A DNA stretch of 33,897 nt from the NCBI GenBank assembly GCA_017999645.1, contig JAGNLJ010000016.1, forward strand, positions 1 through 33,897, in the 5' to 3' direction. The notes beneath the pieces were generated by a model, which was given only the letters and a program-made list of their open reading frames with translations, was not told the origin of the DNA and searched no databases. The number at the start of each line of letters is the position of its first letter. Positions within the stretch are counted from its first letter, which is position 1. The stretch is from Alphaproteobacteria bacterium. GTDB lineage: Bacteria > Pseudomonadota > Alphaproteobacteria > Micavibrionales > Micavibrionaceae. Both the position numbers and the translations under genes were made by a program. This document shows, piece by piece, positions 25,601 through 33,897 of this stretch.

Positions 25601-25643
25601 TCTACCTTCTCAGTATGACCATTTGCCTGTAGGATTTTCCAGC

Positions 25644-26285
25644 ATGAACGATTTTCTCGATATCTACTGTGAACGTCTCGGGCCCGGTTTCTGGGGCGAG
25701 CCATTTAACGCTGTCACGAACATCGCGTTTCTCATCGCGGCGTTTTTTGCATTTCAATGTGCGAAAAAATCGAGCGGCCTGAACTGGGCAAATCTGCTGC
25801 TCGTCATTCTGCTGACTGCTATCGGCGCGGGAAGCTTTGCATTTCACACGCTTGCAACCGAAGGCGCGCAGCTCGCTGACGTTATTCCGATCCTGCTCTA
25901 TCAACTCGCATTTCTTGGGCTTTACTCACGCCATGTCATGAAATCCTCGCAAAAATCGGTGCAATCGCTGTTCTTCATTTTCTTGCTGATGATCGCCGCC
26001 GTGCACCAGGTGCCGGACGATGTGCTGAACGGCTCGGTCGCATATTTCCCGGCGCTGTTCTACCTGTCGCGATTCGCAGTGTGGCACTACCGCAACGCAA
26101 CACAGGAAAAATGGCTCCTCCCGGCTGCGGCGGGGACCTTCGTTTTATCGTTAACTTTCAGGTCGCTGGACATGCAGTTTTGCCCGGGAATGCCGATAGG
26201 GCTGCATTTCCTCTGGCATATGCTGAACGGATTGGTATTGTACCTGACCGCCCGGGCCTATATTTTAAACGCCCGCAAGCTATAA
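25644..26285 (+). CDS. Ceramidase-family membrane hydrolase
   Basis: This 213-residue polytopic membrane protein belongs to the alkaline ceramidase/CREST superfamily. The conserved N-terminal segment is present (D-I-Y-C-E-R-L-G-P-G-F-W-G-E-P-F-N-A, residues 6-23). Zinc-site residues fit the human ACER3 pattern: Ser64, His68 and Asp79 have the same spacing as in ACER3, and a late H-F-L-W-H gives the two C-terminal histidines. Family members hydrolyse ceramide to sphingosine and fatty acid in the membrane. The true substrate here is unknown and could be another amide lipid. The start at 25644 begins the conserved segment. A non-ATG start 21 bases upstream is less likely. Its place beside fatty-acid oxidation genes suggests lipid recycling. 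Confidence 0.88.
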   Translation: MNDFLDIYCERLGPGFWGEPFNAVTNIAFLIAAFFAFQCAKKSSGLNWANLLLVILLTAIGAGSFAFHTLATEGAQLADVIPILLYQLAFLGLYSRHVMKSSQKSVQSLFFIFLLMIAAVHQVPDDVLNGSVAYFPALFYLSRFAVWHYRNATQEKWLLPAAAGTFVLSLTFRSLDMQFCPGMPIGLHFLWHMLNGLVLYLTARAYILNARKL

Positions 26286-26298
26286 TTGTCATAATTTG

Positions 26299-26328
26299 TT
26301 GACTTAGGGGTTGTTTTTCTTATATTAT
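26299..26328 (+). promoter_or_regulatory. Sigma-70 promoter of the PEP-carboxylase-like gene
   Basis: The -35 is TTGACT (26299-26304, 5 of 6) and the -10 is TATTAT (26323-26328, 5 of 6), with an 18-base spacer. Initiation near 26335 gives a leader of about 70 bases, with GAAGAG before the ATG as a modest ribosome-binding site. The gene therefore has its own transcription unit. Confidence 0.6.
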
Positions 26329-26403
26329 CGCCTCCATAAAAGAAAAAGATTAATAGCTGCGTGTTACAGGGATTCCCAGGGATAATAAAAAAGAAGAGTA
26401 CCA

Positions 26404-29316
26404 ATGGGAACGTCAGTTGCTGAGTTTGATCAGGCCGGAATTTCGGTTCTGAAAGCCTTTCAGGAAATAGAGGCCGAAGCACGCGAGAAATATAACGCGG
26501 GCAAAGGCCATCATCCTGTGCTTGAAATTGCAGAGCAACTTCTCGGCCAAAGTGATGACGATCCTTTCATCCCCGCACAAATTGATATTCTCTGCGACGA
26601 ATTAAGCAAAAGCGCGCTACTGGCAAATATTCAATTCAAGGCTGATTATTCACGCAACTTGAATCTTGAAGATAACGAAAAGCTGTTTGAAAAAATTCTG
26701 CTCCAGCGCATAAGTGAAGGTGAGAACAAACTTTCAATCGAGCAGGTTGGCCAGCTGATTGATGCCTTCATTAATATCATTTTGACGGGTCACCCCACAT
26801 ACGACAAGACACCCGAGCAGGAAGCGGCTATTGCCGCAGCTGTGGCTTTTAAAACAGGTGCGAAGGGCTATGGACCTGAAACAATGGAGCGTGTCGAAGC
26901 AACAAGAAAGCAGCCGTTTAAAGCGCCTACGTTGCCAATGGAGCTTGATGGGACTTATCAGAAGCTAAATAACCTTCATGCCGCTGCGGGACTTTTAGCA
27001 AAAGTCGCAATGAGAGTGGTGCAAAAGACACACCCCGATGAATGGATGAAAATAGATTACTGTCTTGCGCTCTTCGGCACATGGGGATCTTTCGATTGGG
27101 ATGGCCGCAAGGATATCAAATGGTTTCATGCCCTTGAAAACAGGTTCCGGCTTCAGGACATGATGCTGGAAAATTATTTACCAAAAATGCGTGAATTAGC
27201 GAATTTGGTTGAGGGTGAAGATCGCGCTGCTGTCGAGAAAACAATTGTTGATTTTGAGCGCACCCGCAGAAGAATACAAAAACATCAGCAATTTTACAAA
27301 AAATACGGCCAAGATGAAGTCAAAAATCGTAAAAAGCTCAATAAATGGGCTGAAAGACTGGTCCGAGATAAAAAAATCCGGACTATCGATACGAAGCCGC
27401 TTATCAATACAATGCAAAAAATTATTGATAAAAATCCTAATAGCCAGGCGACGATGCTTGCTGTTGAGCAGCGCGGTCGTCTTAAAAAATTCGGCCTCAG
27501 CCTAGCCCAGCCGCATTTCCGGATTGGTGCAAAATCTGCAATACCTGCGTATCAGGCCGTAACCGGGACTACGATCGAGGACAGAGGCTCAACGGATAGC
27601 AGCCACTCGGCACCCCTTGAGGATCTTCTGAAAAGAATAATAAAAAAACAACCTAATCTTCTCGACGTAGCTAATTCCAACGTGTTGCTGTTCACGATGA
27701 CCGCACTCGTGCGGCAGATCAAAGACGAAATAGAAAAGAATGGCACTGTGCGTCTGCTGGTCGCAGAAACGCATAATGCATCAACAATTAAAATTGCGCT
27801 GATGTTCCTCAAGGAACTGGACCTGCTCGACTATGTGGATGTCAGCCCGCTTTTCGAAGATAAAGAAGGCAGCTTCCGGGCAAAAGAGATTATGAAGACT
27901 CTCTATGACAGCCCCGAATACAGGGAGTATGTCGAGAAGCGGGGCGTGGTTTCTATACAGTTAGGTTATTCCGATTATGCTGTGGGCGCGGGTCAATTCG
28001 CAGCCGGTGCATTTCATGATCGCACCATACGCGAACTTATCGATCTGCATGCTTCAAGCGGACTTGCCGGGAAAGGGGTAAAACTGCGCTTCTTCCATAC
28101 CGGCGGAAACAACATGGGCCGCGGTAACCATCCTAGCGGTGTGACCGACAGAATGGCTTATTATATTTCACCTGAGAATCTGAAATATGCCAGAGAAAAA
28201 GGCGTAGAGATTGTCACTGAGTGCAGCTACCAGGGCGGGCGCGGTCAAAACATGTTCTCAACTGTAGAAGGCTGCGTCGCTGAAATGGTCCAGACCGCTT
28301 CCTATCTTCTTGCCGACCACACCAAGTCGAACGATATTTATTATAATTCTGATAGAGATTTCTTGCCGATGTTCTCCGTTGCGCGTAACGCCCATGAAGA
28401 ATATTCGGGGAAAAACGCTGATGATGAAACGCCTCTTAAAACCATTTTACGGTTTTTTCAAAATCTTTCGCAGCCTTCTGGTAGTCGCCCCAGCAACGAT
28501 GAAGTGCAGGATGCTTTTAAAAAGCTCCGCGCTATCCGTTATAATGCGGGCCTCATCCAGATTTGCTATTTAATGACCGTCCTCGGCGGCGTACCCGCAG
28601 CAATAAAAAGTAATCCAAAAGAATTTCAGATGCTCACGGAAGAATCCGAGTCCGTTCGCAGGCGGGTGGGTATGATTGTTCGCGCCATGCATCTTTCGGA
28701 CCCGGATATTCTTAAAGAGTATGTCGAGCTATACAATCCGGCATTCTGGGCCAACCGCGCCAAGTTTATGGAAGGCTCGGAAAAAGACAGCTGTATTGCC
28801 ATGGCCGAAGATATGATGAAACTCGGAATCTACAAGCAGGCAATGGATCTTGTTACCAAGATCAGGTTGGATCATGACGTCATCAAAAATTTCCTAGAAA
28901 CAACCGGTTTGGAAAACCATGAAGATTTTCAGGCGCCAACAATCAAGGTTTCTGACGAGCAAAAATCAAATCTTACGATTGCGCATGGCGGGCGCATTGC
29001 AGCCATCGTCGAACTGTTCACCCATGCCGCTTCCCCGGCTATTCCCGAAATAGCAGGGCGGCATAATACATCTAAAGAAAGAATAGTCGAAGGATTTGCA
29101 AAGTTTGAACGCAATACTGTTAAGATATTGAATGAGCTTTTTCAAAAATCTGATACTGGTCACAATAATCACCTGCCCTCGAAACCTTCCGATTATGAGG
29201 CGCCTCCTGATTACAGGGATCTGGCCGAAGAAGTCATGGCGCCGATCGCGAAATGCATGGAGCGTAATGACGCGTTTAGCATGATAATCAATGACGTTTA
29301 TGACTGCGTCGGCTGA
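26404..29316 (+). CDS. Divergent phosphoenolpyruvate carboxylase-like protein
   Basis: The 970-residue protein matches bacterial-type PEP carboxylase in length and motif order. Canonical PEPC converts PEP and bicarbonate to oxaloacetate. Retained (E. coli numbers in brackets): His130 in L-T-G-H-P-T (His138), Glu485 in P-L-F-E (Glu506), Asp524 in G-Y-S-D (Asp543), His565 (His579), Arg573 (Arg587), Arg695 in G-S-R-P (Arg699) and Arg709 in L-R-A-I (Arg713). Changed: the Lys of G-Y-S-D-S-A-K is Val527 (Lys546), the first Arg of the H-G-R-G-G loop is Gly567 (Arg581), the D-R-D-G-N-P segment reads D-W-D-G-R-K, and the C-terminal N-T-G is missing. These are my by-eye alignments. G+C is lower than in its neighbours (27301-27360: 22 of 60). 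It may be a variant enzyme, a regulator or an inactive paralogue. Confidence 0.8.
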   Translation: MGTSVAEFDQAGISVLKAFQEIEAEAREKYNAGKGHHPVLEIAEQLLGQSDDDPFIPAQIDILCDELSKSALLANIQFKADYSRNLNLEDNEKLFEKILLQRISEGENKLSIEQVGQLIDAFINIILTGHPTYDKTPEQEAAIAAAVAFKTGAKGYGPETMERVEATRKQPFKAPTLPMELDGTYQKLNNLHAAAGLLAKVAMRVVQKTHPDEWMKIDYCLALFGTWGSFDWDGRKDIKWFHALENRFRLQDMMLENYLPKMRELANLVEGEDRAAVEKTIVDFERTRRRIQKHQQFYKKYGQDEVKNRKKLNKWAERLVRDKKIRTIDTKPLINTMQKIIDKNPNSQATMLAVEQRGRLKKFGLSLAQPHFRIGAKSAIPAYQAVTGTTIEDRGSTDSSHSAPLEDLLKRIIKKQPNLLDVANSNVLLFTMTALVRQIKDEIEKNGTVRLLVAETHNASTIKIALMFLKELDLLDYVDVSPLFEDKEGSFRAKEIMKTLYDSPEYREYVEKRGVVSIQLGYSDYAVGAGQFAAGAFHDRTIRELIDLHASSGLAGKGVKLRFFHTGGNNMGRGNHPSGVTDRMAYYISPENLKYAREKGVEIVTECSYQGGRGQNMFSTVEGCVAEMVQTASYLLADHTKSNDIYYNSDRDFLPMFSVARNAHEEYSGKNADDETPLKTILRFFQNLSQPSGSRPSNDEVQDAFKKLRAIRYNAGLIQICYLMTVLGGVPAAIKSNPKEFQMLTEESESVRRRVGMIVRAMHLSDPDILKEYVELYNPAFWANRAKFMEGSEKDSCIAMAEDMMKLGIYKQAMDLVTKIRLDHDVIKNFLETTGLENHEDFQAPTIKVSDEQKSNLTIAHGGRIAAIVELFTHAASPAIPEIAGRHNTSKERIVEGFAKFERNTVKILNELFQKSDTGHNNHLPSKPSDYEAPPDYRDLAEEVMAPIAKCMERNDAFSMIINDVYDCVG

Positions 29317-29378
29317 TCTTTACCGGAATTTAATCCTTTTATTCACGGCTCCTTAATCTTTTGCGGCCATGATGACGC

Positions 29379-29708
29379 ATGTTTTGGTCTAAGAAAAATA
29401 AACCGGACAAACAGTCAAAGGCGTCGAAAGGCAGCCTTAAGGCGAGTGGCGGGAGTGTGGGGACTACGAATAAAGGCCAGCGTCAGGGCAAATTAAGCAG
29501 CGAAGAAATTCGTGCCCAGGCGCTGGCTAATGCCCGTGCCGCCCGTGAACGCGTCGGCGAGGAAACCATCCAGAAAATCGCCGAAGCGCTGGTCCGCAAG
29601 CAAATGTCACTGACCGAGCAGGCCAAAAAACAGATCGCGCAGGCCAATTCCGAACGCGTCGCCGATGAAATCCGCCTGCTTATGGGCGAAAACGAAACCC
29701 GGCATTAA
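29379..29708 (+). CDS. Small basic protein of unknown function
   Basis: No family recognised with certainty. The 109 residues fall in two parts. Residues 1-45 are low-complexity, Lys/Ser/Gly-rich and probably disordered. Residues 46-105 are predicted helical with heptad-like Ala/Leu spacing (beginning S-S-E-E-I-R-A-Q-A). It has no signal peptide or membrane helix, so it is probably cytosolic, perhaps nucleic-acid or partner binding. It lies 62 bases after the PEPC-like gene and 67 before the acyl-CoA dehydrogenase, with no clear promoter of its own. Confidence 0.72.
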   Translation: MFWSKKNKPDKQSKASKGSLKASGGSVGTTNKGQRQGKLSSEEIRAQALANARAARERVGEETIQKIAEALVRKQMSLTEQAKKQIAQANSERVADEIRLLMGENETRH

Positions 29709-29775
29709 TCACCTGAAAAATTAACGATTTTGAGCTATATTTAGGGTGAAGTACGCCCAATATAAGGATTCCGCC

Positions 29776-31566
29776 ATGCCTGTTTACACCCCGCCGTTAG
29801 AGAATATCCGTTTTGTCCTGCATGACGTGCTCAAGGCCGAAAGCCTCTCCAGCCTGCCGGGCTACGGCGAAGTTTCAAAAGATCTGATCGACCAGATCCT
29901 GGAAGAGGGCGCGAAGCTCTGCGCCGAAGTTTTATTCCCGCTCAACCAGTCGGGCGACAAGGAAGGCTGCGTGCTGGAAAACGGCACCGTGCGCACGCCA
30001 TCGGGGTTTAAAGAAGCCTATGACACGTTCGCCGCAGGCGGCTGGTGCGGGCTTTCATCCGACCCGGATTTCGGCGGCATGGGCATGCCCACCGTCGTGA
30101 ATACGGTCATGCAGGAAATGATCTGCTCGGCCAACATGTCGTTCGGTATGTATCCGGGATTAAGCCAAGGCGCTTACGAGGCGCTGCACGCGCTCGGCAC
30201 CGATGAACAGAAACAAATTTACCTGCCGAAACTGATCACCGGCGAATGGTCGGGTACGATGTGCCTGACCGAGCCACATTGCGGCACGGACCTTGGTTTG
30301 ATCAAGGCGAAAGCCATTCCGAACGGCGATGGTTCATTCAAGATTTCCGGCACGAAGATTTTTATTTCCGCAGGAGAGCATGATTTAACGCAGAACATCA
30401 TTCACCTCGTCCTGGCGAAATTGCCCGATGCGCCGGAAGGTGTGAAAGGAATTTCGTTATTCGTGGTGCCAAAATTCTTGCCGAAAGATGACGGCAGCCC
30501 CGGCGAGCGCAACGGCGTGAGCTGCGGCTCAATCGAACATAAAATGGGCATCAAGGGCTCGGCCACCTGCGTGATCAATTTGGACGATGCACAAGGCTGG
30601 CTGGTCGGCGAAAAACACAAAGGCCTGAAGGCCATGTTCATCATGATGAACAATGCACGTCTCGGCGTGGCCATGCAGGGCCTCGGCATTGCCGAAGTTG
30701 CCTACCAGAACGCGGTGAACTACGCGAAAGAACGCCTGCAGATGCGCGCGATCGACGGCGTAAAATTTCCCGACAAACCGGCGGACCCGATTATAGTCCA
30801 CCCCGATGTGCGCCGCATGCTGCTGATCTCGAAAGCTTTCACTGAAGGTTCGCGCGCGCTGTCCTATTGGTGCGGGATGAATCTCGACATCGCGCACAGG
30901 CATGAAGACGCAGGCGTGAGACAGGCGGCAGATGATCTCGTTGCGCTGCTGACACCTATATTAAAAGCCTACCAGACCGACATGGGTTCGGAAGTCGCGA
31001 ATATGGCGGTCCAGACTTATGGCGGCCACGGCTATATCTGGGAGCACGGCGTCGAGCAGTATGTTCGCGACGCGCGCATCGCGCAGATTTACGAAGGCAC
31101 CAACGGCATTCAGGCGCTCGATCTCGTCGGTCGCAAGATGGGCCAGGGTTATGGTCGTTTGCTCCGCCGTTTCTTCCACCCGGTACAGGATTTCATCGAG
31201 AAAGAATCGATGAATGCCGAGATGGGAGAATTCGTTTTCCCGCTGGCCAAGGCTTTTGCAAAACTCCAGCAATCGACTGCGATGATCGCGCAAAAAGGCA
31301 TGAAAGATCCGAACGAGGCCGGAGCTGCGTCATCGGACTATCTACGCCAGTTTGCGCTGGTCGCGCTAGGTTATATGTGGTGCCTTATGGTGAAAACGGC
31401 CAAGGAAAAACTGACCGAAGGCGGCGGCAATAAGGAATTTTATGAATCCAAAATCCGCACCGCAAAATTCTTCATGCAAAGAATGCTGCCGGAAACTGAT
31501 GCGCGTTTCAAAATGGTTCTGGCGGGCGCGGAAACGCTGATGAGCCCGGCGGCGTCTGAATTCTGA
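29776..31566 (+). CDS. Acyl-CoA dehydrogenase, long DmdC-like type
   Basis: This FAD enzyme introduces the first double bond in acyl-CoA oxidation. At 596 residues it belongs to the long subfamily with an extra N- and C-terminal region (as in 3-methylmercaptopropionyl-CoA dehydrogenase DmdC). It has the flavin-binding C-L-T-E-P-H-C-G-T-D segment near residue 170, and the Q-I-Y-E-G-T-N-G-I-Q motif whose Glu440 is at the position of the catalytic base. The start is the ATG with AAGGA 8 bases upstream. An in-frame GTG at 29746 is less likely. Substrate is probably a fatty acyl-CoA given fadA and fadN nearby. DmdC activity cannot be assumed. It ends at a strong terminator. Confidence 0.93.
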   Translation: MPVYTPPLENIRFVLHDVLKAESLSSLPGYGEVSKDLIDQILEEGAKLCAEVLFPLNQSGDKEGCVLENGTVRTPSGFKEAYDTFAAGGWCGLSSDPDFGGMGMPTVVNTVMQEMICSANMSFGMYPGLSQGAYEALHALGTDEQKQIYLPKLITGEWSGTMCLTEPHCGTDLGLIKAKAIPNGDGSFKISGTKIFISAGEHDLTQNIIHLVLAKLPDAPEGVKGISLFVVPKFLPKDDGSPGERNGVSCGSIEHKMGIKGSATCVINLDDAQGWLVGEKHKGLKAMFIMMNNARLGVAMQGLGIAEVAYQNAVNYAKERLQMRAIDGVKFPDKPADPIIVHPDVRRMLLISKAFTEGSRALSYWCGMNLDIAHRHEDAGVRQAADDLVALLTPILKAYQTDMGSEVANMAVQTYGGHGYIWEHGVEQYVRDARIAQIYEGTNGIQALDLVGRKMGQGYGRLLRRFFHPVQDFIEKESMNAEMGEFVFPLAKAFAKLQQSTAMIAQKGMKDPNEAGAASSDYLRQFALVALGYMWCLMVKTAKEKLTEGGGNKEFYESKIRTAKFFMQRMLPETDARFKMVLAGAETLMSPAASEF

Positions 31567-31585
31567 TAGAAGCCGAACTCTCATT

Positions 31586-31616
31586 AAAAAAACCCCGCCT
31601 TTAAGCGGGGTTTTTT
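31586..31616. terminator. Bidirectional rho-independent terminator
   Basis: CCCCGC (31593-31598) pairs with GCGGGG (31605-31610) around a 6-base loop, with seven A before (31586-31592) and six T after (31611-31616). The symmetric A and T runs allow it to end transcription from both the acyl-CoA dehydrogenase and the converging minus-strand gene. Confidence 0.93.
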
Positions 31617-31632
31617 GTTGTTCTTTTGGATT

Positions 31633-33819
31633 TTACTGCGCTGTCGCCGGGGGGCGTGCACCGGATTGCTGCGTGCTGCGGAGACGCTCTTCATAGCGGA
31701 TGCGCTGCTGCTCAAGCCTGCCCTCGGCCTCGTCCAGTTTCTGCTCCAGCTCGGCGAGGCGCGCCTGCTGCTGCTGATCCGTAATCTGCGGATCGAAAAG
31801 CTGGGCTTCCAGGTCTTTCTTCTCGGTGGCGCGCAGGGCGCGTTCACGCTGAAGCTGCTCACCCAGACGCTTGATCTGACGTTCGGCTTCGTTGTAACGC
31901 GCGGTCGCACGCTCGAGATTCCAGTTATCGGTCTCGATTGATACTGCTTCCTGCTTGGAGCTGCTCACATTGCTTTGTATCGCACTGTTTTCTTTTTCCA
32001 GCTCGTTGATTTTTTTCTCAAGCTGGGAAATTTTCATCAGCATTTCCGGGTCGGCTTTACGGCGGACTTTGGGCTCGCCGTTTTGCAGAACAGGCGGGAA
32101 TTCCTCAGCGTCTCTGAAATCGGCTTCGGCTTGATAGGTTTGCTTGTGCACTTTCATTTCCGGAGTTTGCAGGCGCTGCACATTCGAAGCGGGTGCGGGC
32201 TTGTCAAACGCGGGCTCGTCTAGTCCCGGAGGCGGCGGAATGATGGGATCGGGCATGGCGTTTTTGTCCGCGCTCTTAAGCTTGTCGGTTTTAATGACTA
32301 TGCCTGGTTCCGAGAAAGGTTCATCAGACGATTCAGGAAACGGCTCATCAGGCGATGCGGCGGGCTGCAGGGACGGCAGCGGCGCAAGCTCGGACTGCTT
32401 GATCGGCTGCAGTTTCTCAGGCGCGGATGCGATGGGCTTGAGAGAAGCGGCGGGCTGCGCTGTCGTCTGGACGAGGCCGAGAGGTTGTCCCGCCATCTGG
32501 GCGGCGGCCATGGCGCGCGCCTGTTCAGGCGTGATTTTCGAAGAGATTTTAACCGGCGCTGCGGCAATCGGGGCCGGGGCAGCCGGTGCCGGAGCTGGAA
32601 CAGAAGCAGGCTTCAAGCTTGCCGAAGGCGGCGAAGGCGGCGGCGATGACCACGCGATAATCTGGGGCGGAGCTTCTTCAGGCTCTTCCTGTGCTGCAGC
32701 TTGCGCTGCAGGCGGCGGTGTAACGGTTTCTTCGATCGTCGGCGGCACGGCCATAGGTTCAGCACGGTCGATCGGCGCGAGCGGTTCCGCTTTCGCTGTT
32801 TCAACCGGCGCGGACTCTACAGCCTGTGAATTTCCGCCTTCGAGAATGGAAGCGGTCGACGGGTTGGTCGCCATTTCCTGCGCGAGCTGTTCGGACATGC
32901 GCTTGCGGTAAGGCGCGGGCGAAGCGGCTGGCGGCGGCGAAGCTTCTTTGCTGTCTTTCACGATGATCGGATCAGCGATCTTGACGGTCTCGGTGTAGGG
33001 AATTTTCTGCATCGTCGGCTTCGGATCTTCCGGCAGGATTTCCGTGACCGGTACATTTTTGCCGGAGGTCTCGCGCTCTTCCAGTGCAATGGATTCATTC
33101 AGGCTTGCAATAGCATCGACATCCCTTGCATTGGGCGGCGGCGGTGCCATGGCACCTTGCGGGATGGAATTGCTGACATCGCGCTGGGGTACGTCGGGTG
33201 CTTTCAAGGGCTCGGGCGCAGAAACATGTTGCGGTTCCGCAAATGCAGGCGCGGGCGCGGGTTCAAGAATTTCCGGCGCGGAAACAGGTTGCGGCTCCGC
33301 GGCAATGGCGGGAGCAGCCGTTCCGCCGCCGATATCGCCGCCTGCCATGCAGGTTTCAAATTTGCCAGCGGCTGCTGCGAAATTCACGAGGAAAAAGCGG
33401 AAGCTGTTATCGTCGATAACCACATCAAGCACGGAGTTATCGCGGGCTAACTGGTAAATATCCTTGTCGGCGTGCAGCGACAGCGTCGTCATGTCGGTGG
33501 CTGCGGCGGAGAATTGTTTGCTGGTTTTGCCCGGAACGCTCAGCGTGACGTTATAGGTGTTGCCGGCCATGAAGATGTTCTGACGGAAATTGATGCTGAA
33601 GGATTCAACCCAATCCTTTGCGCCTTCGAAGCGGAGCACGAAACCGTTATTGAACTCGCTCTGCACGACGCAGTCGGCGGGCGTGGCGCCGTTGCCGACG
33701 ATCCAGGATTTCGCGGGATAGAATTGGGCTTCCGGTTCTTTCAGCGGCGCGGCGTTTGCCTGTATGGCGGCTGCGGACAAGATTGTTGTTGCGAGTAGCG
33801 TCAGCGTGGTGTTTTTCAT
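31633..33819 (-). CDS. Large exported Pro/Ala-rich protein with C-terminal coiled coil
   Basis: No named family recognised. From the chosen start (M-K-N-T-T-L) the 728-residue protein has a Sec signal peptide (about 1-24, cleavage after A-N-A). A probably folded beta-rich domain follows (about 25-155) with cysteines near 45 and 155. Then comes a long Pro/Ala/Glu-rich low-complexity region (about 160-600) with a tandem 20-residue repeat, and finally a Glu/Gln/Arg-rich coiled coil (about 620-715). The layout suggests a periplasm-spanning or envelope-scaffold protein: folded head, stretched linker, oligomerising tail. In-frame codons upstream of 33819 would mask the signal peptide. It ends just past the shared terminator. 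Confidence 0.8.
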   Translation of the reverse strand: MKNTTLTLLATTILSAAAIQANAAPLKEPEAQFYPAKSWIVGNGATPADCVVQSEFNNGFVLRFEGAKDWVESFSINFRQNIFMAGNTYNVTLSVPGKTSKQFSAAATDMTTLSLHADKDIYQLARDNSVLDVVIDDNSFRFFLVNFAAAAGKFETCMAGGDIGGGTAAPAIAAEPQPVSAPEILEPAPAPAFAEPQHVSAPEPLKAPDVPQRDVSNSIPQGAMAPPPPNARDVDAIASLNESIALEERETSGKNVPVTEILPEDPKPTMQKIPYTETVKIADPIIVKDSKEASPPPAASPAPYRKRMSEQLAQEMATNPSTASILEGGNSQAVESAPVETAKAEPLAPIDRAEPMAVPPTIEETVTPPPAAQAAAQEEPEEAPPQIIAWSSPPPSPPSASLKPASVPAPAPAAPAPIAAAPVKISSKITPEQARAMAAAQMAGQPLGLVQTTAQPAASLKPIASAPEKLQPIKQSELAPLPSLQPAASPDEPFPESSDEPFSEPGIVIKTDKLKSADKNAMPDPIIPPPPGLDEPAFDKPAPASNVQRLQTPEMKVHKQTYQAEADFRDAEEFPPVLQNGEPKVRRKADPEMLMKISQLEKKINELEKENSAIQSNVSSSKQEAVSIETDNWNLERATARYNEAERQIKRLGEQLQRERALRATEKKDLEAQLFDPQITDQQQQARLAELEQKLDEAEGRLEQQRIRYEERLRSTQQSGARPPATAQ
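33178..33297 (-). repeat. Tandem 20-residue repeat in the Pro/Ala-rich protein
   Basis: Two 60-base units (33297-33238 and 33237-33178) encode E-P-Q-P-V-S-A-P-E-I-L and E-P-Q-H-V-S-A-P-E-P-L at their starts. The nucleotide match is best at 33276-33300 versus 33216-33240. This is a recent-looking duplication in the linker. Confidence 0.7.
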
Positions 33820-33846
33820 GATTCCTGATCCCGTAATGGCCTGTAA

Positions 33847-33858
33847 AAAACCGGTTTT
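33847..33858. other. Palindromes upstream of the large exported protein gene
   Basis: AAAACCGGTTTT is a perfect 12-base palindrome 28 bases before the start codon, and a CTGAG/CTCAG hairpin with an A6 loop lies at 33873-33888. No convincing -35/-10 pair is visible before the window ends. These could be operator or leader structures. Confidence 0.35.
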
Positions 33859-33897
33859 GAAAATTTGAAAGCCTGAGAAAAAACTCAGCATTAACTG

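Noticed and set aside
25501-25643. Replication origin
   Set aside because: There is one perfect DnaA box only, with no cluster, no dnaA or other replication gene and no way to see GC skew at this scale.
33873-33888. CTGAG hairpin with A6 loop as a terminator
   Set aside because: The stem is only 5 bp and no T-tract follows on either strand.

Overview
The window looks like a chromosomal segment of an alphaproteobacterium. Most genes are about 55-60 % G+C, with strong G/C at third codon positions. The lineage evidence is the gene set and order: rpmH-rnpA-yidD-yidC-engB, then def-fmt-truA and dapE/dapD, plus a FYDLN-acid zinc-ribbon protein (TIGR02300 type), a family I know from Alphaproteobacteria. 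A Micavibrio- or Rhodospirillales-like source is possible, but the sequence alone does not settle the genus. No tRNA, rRNA, CRISPR array or transposase was seen.

Left part (1-13 kb): the 3' end of a UbiH-type FAD monooxygenase. A near-consensus sigma-70 promoter then drives rpmH-rnpA-yidD-yidC-engB, several of them overlapping by 4 bases (ATGA), which covers ribosome, RNase P and membrane-protein biogenesis. A convergent pilin-like unknown gene follows, then rmuC-def-fmt-EamA transporter-truA as a tight operon. Next are an exported PRC-barrel protein and, on the minus strand, dapD-dapE of the succinylase lysine/diaminopimelate route with its own promoter. argB, which often follows engB in this lineage, is not there.

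Middle part (12-21 kb): a DUF3108 exported protein and glmU, then three small exported proteins of unknown function, then glmS. glmU and glmS are both part of UDP-GlcNAc synthesis. Two membrane proteins follow (a UPF0114/YqhA type and an unrecognised one). prmA and the FYDLN protein lie on the minus strand. prmA appears to start at CTG, behind a good Shine-Dalgarno sequence.

Right part (21-34 kb): a fatty-acid beta-oxidation locus. It holds the thiolase fadA, a FadN-type dehydrogenase/hydratase and, further on, a long acyl-CoA dehydrogenase. Between fadA and fadN sits an AT-rich gene of the Abi_alpha/DUF4393 family. It overlaps both neighbours and is bracketed by a 6-base direct repeat, so removing it on paper restores a normal fadA-fadN junction. 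A GC-rich palindrome is inserted in frame inside fadN. Downstream come a ceramidase-family membrane protein, a PEP-carboxylase-like protein of lower G+C that has lost two catalytic residues, a small basic protein, a bidirectional terminator and a large Pro/Ala-rich exported coiled-coil protein. The best candidates for undescribed biology are the Abi_alpha gene embedded in the fad operon and the variant PEP-carboxylase family member.
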